Shown: positions 6,549-9,521 of the stretch, piece after piece
How the letters are laid out: each line of letters starts with the position of its first letter
Position numbering within the stretch: position 1 is the first letter of the stretch
Assembly: GCA_017457555.1 (NCBI GenBank)
Contig: JAFTHG010000155.1
Span: 1 to 9,521, forward strand
Reading direction: 5' to 3'
Source: Kiritimatiellia bacterium
GTDB taxonomy: Bacteria > Verrucomicrobiota > Kiritimatiellia > RFP12 > DVOR01
Length of the DNA: 9,521 nucleotides
The notes under the pieces: generated by a model
What the model saw: the letters and a program-made list of their open reading frames with translations, nothing else
The model's database searches: none
Told to the model about the DNA's origin: nothing
Made by a program: the position numbers and the translations under genes

Positions 6549-7135
6549 TGAAATCTTGGTTACTTTCCGGGCTCGTTACAGGCTTTGCCGCTATTGTACA
6601 GGCGGCCTTACCCGAAGCAGTGGTTCAAGCCTGCTTAGCCCCCTCCATTACAGAGCATGTTTCCGGGCAAACGTGGCAATTGATGACGGCAGACTCCTGG
6701 GATCGTGGCGCCATGCGCGTCACTGAAACCGCCGAAGGCACCATCACCTCCCAGACAACTGCGCCGCATCCGCAGGGTTGGGCTGAAACAGAAGTCGCCA
6801 TATTGCAATCGCATGACTCTTTGGAGCGTCCGTCATTGGAGCAAACCCTGACCCTCACCATGAAAGCAAAGGGGATTGTGCCCAAGTTGGAAGCCACGCT
6901 GATCTTCCTCAATCAAGCCCACTTACCTCCCTGCTCCGTAACCACATGGCAGGGTAAATTGGCCCTTGTCGCCAAGGAAAAAGATTGGTATATCATCGCT
7001 GACGACCCGGCAATCACGATTACGCAGACCGATGAAGCCCGTCCGCGCACCTCCATCCGGCTGCCAAAACTGACACTTGAAAAGCTCACCTCTGCCTCTG
7101 CGGCAATCCGCGTGGGAGAAGGTGCATTACCATAA
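6548..7135 (+). CDS. Secreted or periplasmic protein of unknown function
   Basis: I do not recognise the family of this 195-residue protein. It starts with a signal peptide: MK, a hydrophobic core at about residues 4-17, and a probable signal peptidase I site after VQA (residue 19). The mature part is Thr/Ala/Glu-rich, probably beta-rich (alternating patterns such as TLTLTMKAKG and KLEATLIFL), and has two cysteines (C29 and C129) that could form a disulfide after export. The ATG at 6548 overlaps the cysE stop by one base (TAATG), with GAGG at 6534-6537 as the ribosome binding site; this start also places the signal peptide exactly at the N-terminus, whereas an upstream in-frame ATG at 6491 does not. 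The gene ends in two consecutive TAA stops. The tight overlap shows co-transcription with cysE, but no functional link can be inferred. It may work with the AsmA-like protein downstream in the envelope. Confidence 0.85.
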   Translation: MKSWLLSGLVTGFAAIVQAALPEAVVQACLAPSITEHVSGQTWQLMTADSWDRGAMRVTETAEGTITSQTTAPHPQGWAETEVAILQSHDSLERPSLEQTLTLTMKAKGIVPKLEATLIFLNQAHLPPCSVTTWQGKLALVAKEKDWYIIADDPAITITQTDEARPRTSIRLPKLTLEKLTSASAAIRVGEGALP

Positions 7136-7160
7136 TAAATAAATTATGTTCTGTGGGGAA

Positions 7161-7166
7161 AGGGAG
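7161..7166 (+). promoter_or_regulatory. Strong ribosome binding site of the AsmA-like gene
   Basis: AGGGAG, within a purine-rich run from 7156 to 7170, lies five bases before the ATG at 7172. It is the strongest Shine-Dalgarno sequence in the window and fixes the start. It suggests that this gene is initiated independently rather than by coupling to the preceding gene, which ends 36 bases upstream. Confidence 0.7.
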
Positions 7167-7171
7167 AGGGC

Positions 7172-9100
7172 ATGCATTTTTCATTATCACATTTTCTAAT
7201 CCGGTTGGTCCATGCGCTGTGTTGGGTCGTAGCCCTTCTCCTCCTGCTCTCCAGCATCGGGATGTGTCTGCTGGCATACGGGTTTGATGGCTCCCATCTG
7301 CAACCGCTGTTTGACAAGGCAATTCCGAAAGAGACCGGCAAACTCACGATTGAACACATCGCCTATTGGCCCGGGCGGGGTATTATGCTCAAAGATGTCG
7401 TGTTCCGTAACAGTGAGGGAAAGCTCATTGCACGATGTTCACGCAGTATCATCGGTGTGCGAATTCTAACGCGTGATGCCTGGCAAGACCGCATTACAGC
7501 ACTCCAATTGGACGATCTCTTTGTGGCACAAATTCAGCATGATCCGGATGAACCACCCGACACGCTGACAGACGAACGCCCTCCCTACCCGGATCTCTCC
7601 GGCATTCGTTTGCCGTATTTTGACCATATTCCGCTCGTTCTCAACAACCCCGATGTTCTGGAAGTGCGCCTTAATCGGATTACAGGCATTCTCACCACCA
7701 ATGGTGGCACCCTGCATTTCCGTGACCTCAAGGGCGAGGTTGATGGTGTTGATCAGCGAGTGGACGCCAGTATTGATGTCAATGTGCATGGCGGCACCGT
7801 GACAGCTCACATTCGCGGTTTCATTATTCAAACACGTCTTAACGGCATCTATCGCGCCTTGGACTTCCCCATCATTGAACGCTACAGTAACAAGTTTACA
7901 TTGGAAAAGCCTGCATGGGCCGATTGTACCTTCACCGTAGGCTTTGATAAATACCGTAATATCTTTGACCTCAAAGTCCAAATCTCTGCCAAAAAGGGAG
8001 ACTACTGCGGCGTCTGGTTTGATGAAGCCATCGGTACCATCCACTGCCGTGGCATCTGGGATGCGGTAACCACCATTGACCCCATCATTGCCCGGCGCAA
8101 TGGTGCCATTGTTGCCAAAGGTAAACTCCGCTTTGACTGCCCGAAAGACCGTTTCTTCTTTGAAGCTGATGGTTCAGGGCTCTCTCCCAAAGAGGCACTC
8201 CAACTCATTGATATGCCCTTTACAGAAGCCATTCCGCCAATGACTGCCGAGCGTGCGCCGGAGATTCGTATCCGTGGGGACATCCCACTCCTAACCGAAC
8301 AAACCCCGGCAAAGGTCAACCTCACGGGATATATCCGTTCCAACGCGCCTTATACCTTTGACAATTTGCGCTTGAGCACCGTGGATACCGATTTGGCAAT
8401 GCAGAATGGCATCTTTCACCTCAAAGACCTAAACGCCGTCTGTCCGCTCGGCGGTGTGATTAAGGGTGATGTGGATATTGCCATTCCAAATGAGGCGACC
8501 TATACTGATGTCACGGCAGCAGTAGCACTGAAAGACGTGTCACTCGCAGATCTCCTGCAACCTTTCAATATGAATACGCTCACCAATTGCGTCACCTCCG
8601 GTGATGTGACACTTGCTCTCCGAACCGATAAAACCTGTAAAGAATCCCTTGATGCCGACTTTGATGTCGTGGTAGAAGGCGGTTTGATTGGCCGCGTCCC
8701 CCTCTTTGCCGGTTTTACAGACCTGATGGCCGACTATGTCCCCGGCGTATCCACAATCACCGACACCTCTGTGGCAAAGGTAAAAGGCACCGCCACCAAA
8801 GGCGTCATCACCATTCCTCACTTTACACTCTCTGGCAACCTCTTTATGATTGAGGGCCCCGTGGAGTATAATCTGCCCAAAGACCACCTCCAAGCCAAAA
8901 TCATTGCCGGCATCTTCAAGAAGGACACCTTTATTGGAAGCCTCACACGCTGGGCCACTGTCCCGGTAACCAAGCTCCTTTGGGAATTAGAAGTTACCGG
9001 CCCTATTGCCTCTCCAAAATGGAACAACATCACCATTGTTGAGAAGATTTGGGACAAAATCCCCTTTACTGGCGGCAGTAACGCCGAATCAAAGAAGTAA
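7172..9100 (+). CDS. AsmA-like inner-membrane-anchored envelope protein
   Basis: The 642-residue protein has one N-terminal membrane helix (about residues 10-36) and a long periplasmic beta-rich region. The first segment after the helix (GKLTIEHIAYWPGRGIMLKDVVF) has the layout of AsmA-family N-termini. Residues about 500-580 (GRVPLFAGFTDLMADYVPG, then VKGTATKGVITIPHFTLSG and the stretch that follows) resemble the AsmA-like C-terminal domain. The final 60 residues (TRWATVPVTKLLWELEVTG, PKWNN) resemble the tails of AsmA-like proteins I recall from PVC-type genomes. Related proteins (AsmA, TamB, YhdP) in E. coli bridge the envelope and affect outer-membrane lipid or protein traffic; the role here is inferred from the family only. 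The gene lies 36 bases after the secreted-protein gene and six bases before trmL, so it belongs to the same transcription unit. Its presence supports a diderm organism. Confidence 0.78.
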   Translation: MHFSLSHFLIRLVHALCWVVALLLLLSSIGMCLLAYGFDGSHLQPLFDKAIPKETGKLTIEHIAYWPGRGIMLKDVVFRNSEGKLIARCSRSIIGVRILTRDAWQDRITALQLDDLFVAQIQHDPDEPPDTLTDERPPYPDLSGIRLPYFDHIPLVLNNPDVLEVRLNRITGILTTNGGTLHFRDLKGEVDGVDQRVDASIDVNVHGGTVTAHIRGFIIQTRLNGIYRALDFPIIERYSNKFTLEKPAWADCTFTVGFDKYRNIFDLKVQISAKKGDYCGVWFDEAIGTIHCRGIWDAVTTIDPIIARRNGAIVAKGKLRFDCPKDRFFFEADGSGLSPKEALQLIDMPFTEAIPPMTAERAPEIRIRGDIPLLTEQTPAKVNLTGYIRSNAPYTFDNLRLSTVDTDLAMQNGIFHLKDLNAVCPLGGVIKGDVDIAIPNEATYTDVTAAVALKDVSLADLLQPFNMNTLTNCVTSGDVTLALRTDKTCKESLDADFDVVVEGGLIGRVPLFAGFTDLMADYVPGVSTITDTSVAKVKGTATKGVITIPHFTLSGNLFMIEGPVEYNLPKDHLQAKIIAGIFKKDTFIGSLTRWATVPVTKLLWELEVTGPIASPKWNNITIVEKIWDKIPFTGGSNAESKK

Positions 9101-9106
9101 TACACT

Positions 9107-9521
9107 ATGGATATCGTTCTCCTTCACCCTGAAATCCCCCATAATACCGGTGCAATCGGCCGGCTTTGCGTAGGTCTTGGCTGGCCACTGCACATCATTC
9201 GCCCGATGGGATTTTCGCTGGATGAAAAACATATCCGCCGTGCAGGATTGGACTATTGGCAGCACCTTCAGCTCACCCTGCACGACAGCTTTGAGGCCTA
9301 TCTGGAAGCATGTCAACCCGAATCGCTTACCTTTTTGAGCACCAAAGCTCCCCGTACACTCTATGATGCCACCTTCTCCCCCAAAGGAGCGCTCATCTTC
9401 GGATGCGAATCCGCCGGACTGCCCAAAGGGTATTACGAGCGTTACGCCGACCAACTGGCCATTATTCCGATGCCCGGCAACCATGCACGCTCCATCAACT
9501 TAGCCAATGCGGTCTCCATCG
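9107..9521 (+). CDS. trmL: tRNA (cytidine(34)-2'-O)-methyltransferase, 3' end cut by window edge
   Basis: The first 138 codons are present, of about 155-160 usual for the family. TrmL is a SPOUT-class enzyme that methylates the ribose 2'-OH of the wobble nucleotide of leucine tRNAs with SAM. Family marks are all visible: HPEIPHNTGAIGRL (7-20), LHIIRPMGF (28-36) and RRAGLDYW (44-51). The three motifs of the trefoil-knot SAM site are FGCESAGLP (98-106), IPMPG (120-124) and RSINLANAVS (128-137). This matches the E. coli TrmL sequence closely from end to end as I remember it. The start is six bases after the AsmA-like stop, with only a weak purine stretch upstream, so translation is probably coupled. 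The frame is open at the right edge and only the C-terminal helix should be missing. Confidence 0.95.
   Translation, partial: MDIVLLHPEIPHNTGAIGRLCVGLGWPLHIIRPMGFSLDEKHIRRAGLDYWQHLQLTLHDSFEAYLEACQPESLTFLSTKAPRTLYDATFSPKGALIFGCESAGLPKGYYERYADQLAIIPMPGNHARSINLANAVSI

Noticed and set aside
7466..8044. Leftward 192-codon frame opposite the AsmA-like gene
   Set aside because: The plus strand carries a coherent membrane-anchored AsmA-like protein; the antisense product has no recognisable motif or start signal.

Overview
The window looks like a bacterial chromosome segment with two parts of different character. From about 3860 to the right end it is a compact, mid-GC, rightward gene cluster typical of a Gram-negative core genome. 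From 1 to about 3000 it is visibly AT-richer, uses A/T-ending codons heavily, and encodes cell-envelope proteins of a more accessory kind. The AsmA-like protein and the exported proteins argue for a diderm organism. The overall look (single-chain MetX-MetW, long-form serine acetyltransferase, AsmA-like protein next to trmL) made me think of the PVC superphylum (Verrucomicrobiota/Lentisphaerae relatives). That placement is a weak impression, not a proof.

Left part (1-2993): two rightward genes 23 bases apart. The first encodes a small protein with an N-terminal coiled coil and a hydrophobic C-terminal domain, and it may be cut by the window edge. The second is an 804-residue protein with an unknown cytosolic domain, one membrane helix, a low-complexity linker with a near-perfect 38-residue tandem duplication, probable beta-sandwich domains, and a C-terminal trypsin-like serine protease with an intact His-Asp-Ser triad. 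Together they suggest a membrane-anchored periplasmic protease with an inside-to-outside or outside-to-inside sensing layout; its purpose is not readable from this window.

Middle (2994-3859): a poorly coding stretch where composition shifts. It holds a perfect 11-base inverted repeat, several smaller direct and inverted repeats, one plausible small membrane protein (58 residues), and a candidate promoter in front of the metabolic genes.

Right part (3860-9521): a tight rightward cluster. It contains a MetX-MetW fusion (homoserine O-acetyltransferase plus methionine biosynthesis MetW domain), cysE (serine O-acetyltransferase, overlapping metXW by 17 bases), a secreted protein of unknown function (overlapping cysE by one base), an AsmA-like membrane protein, and trmL (tRNA wobble-base 2'-O-methyltransferase, cut by the right edge). 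MetX and CysE make the two acetylated acceptors, O-acetylhomoserine and O-acetylserine, into which sulfide is fixed to form homocysteine and cysteine. The first two genes are therefore a logical sulfur-amino-acid unit. The downstream envelope genes and trmL appear to be carried on the same transcript without an obvious functional link.

I did not find RNA genes, CRISPR arrays, a transposase or a recognisable riboswitch. The least explained items are the transmembrane protease pair and the repeat-rich spacer between the two parts.
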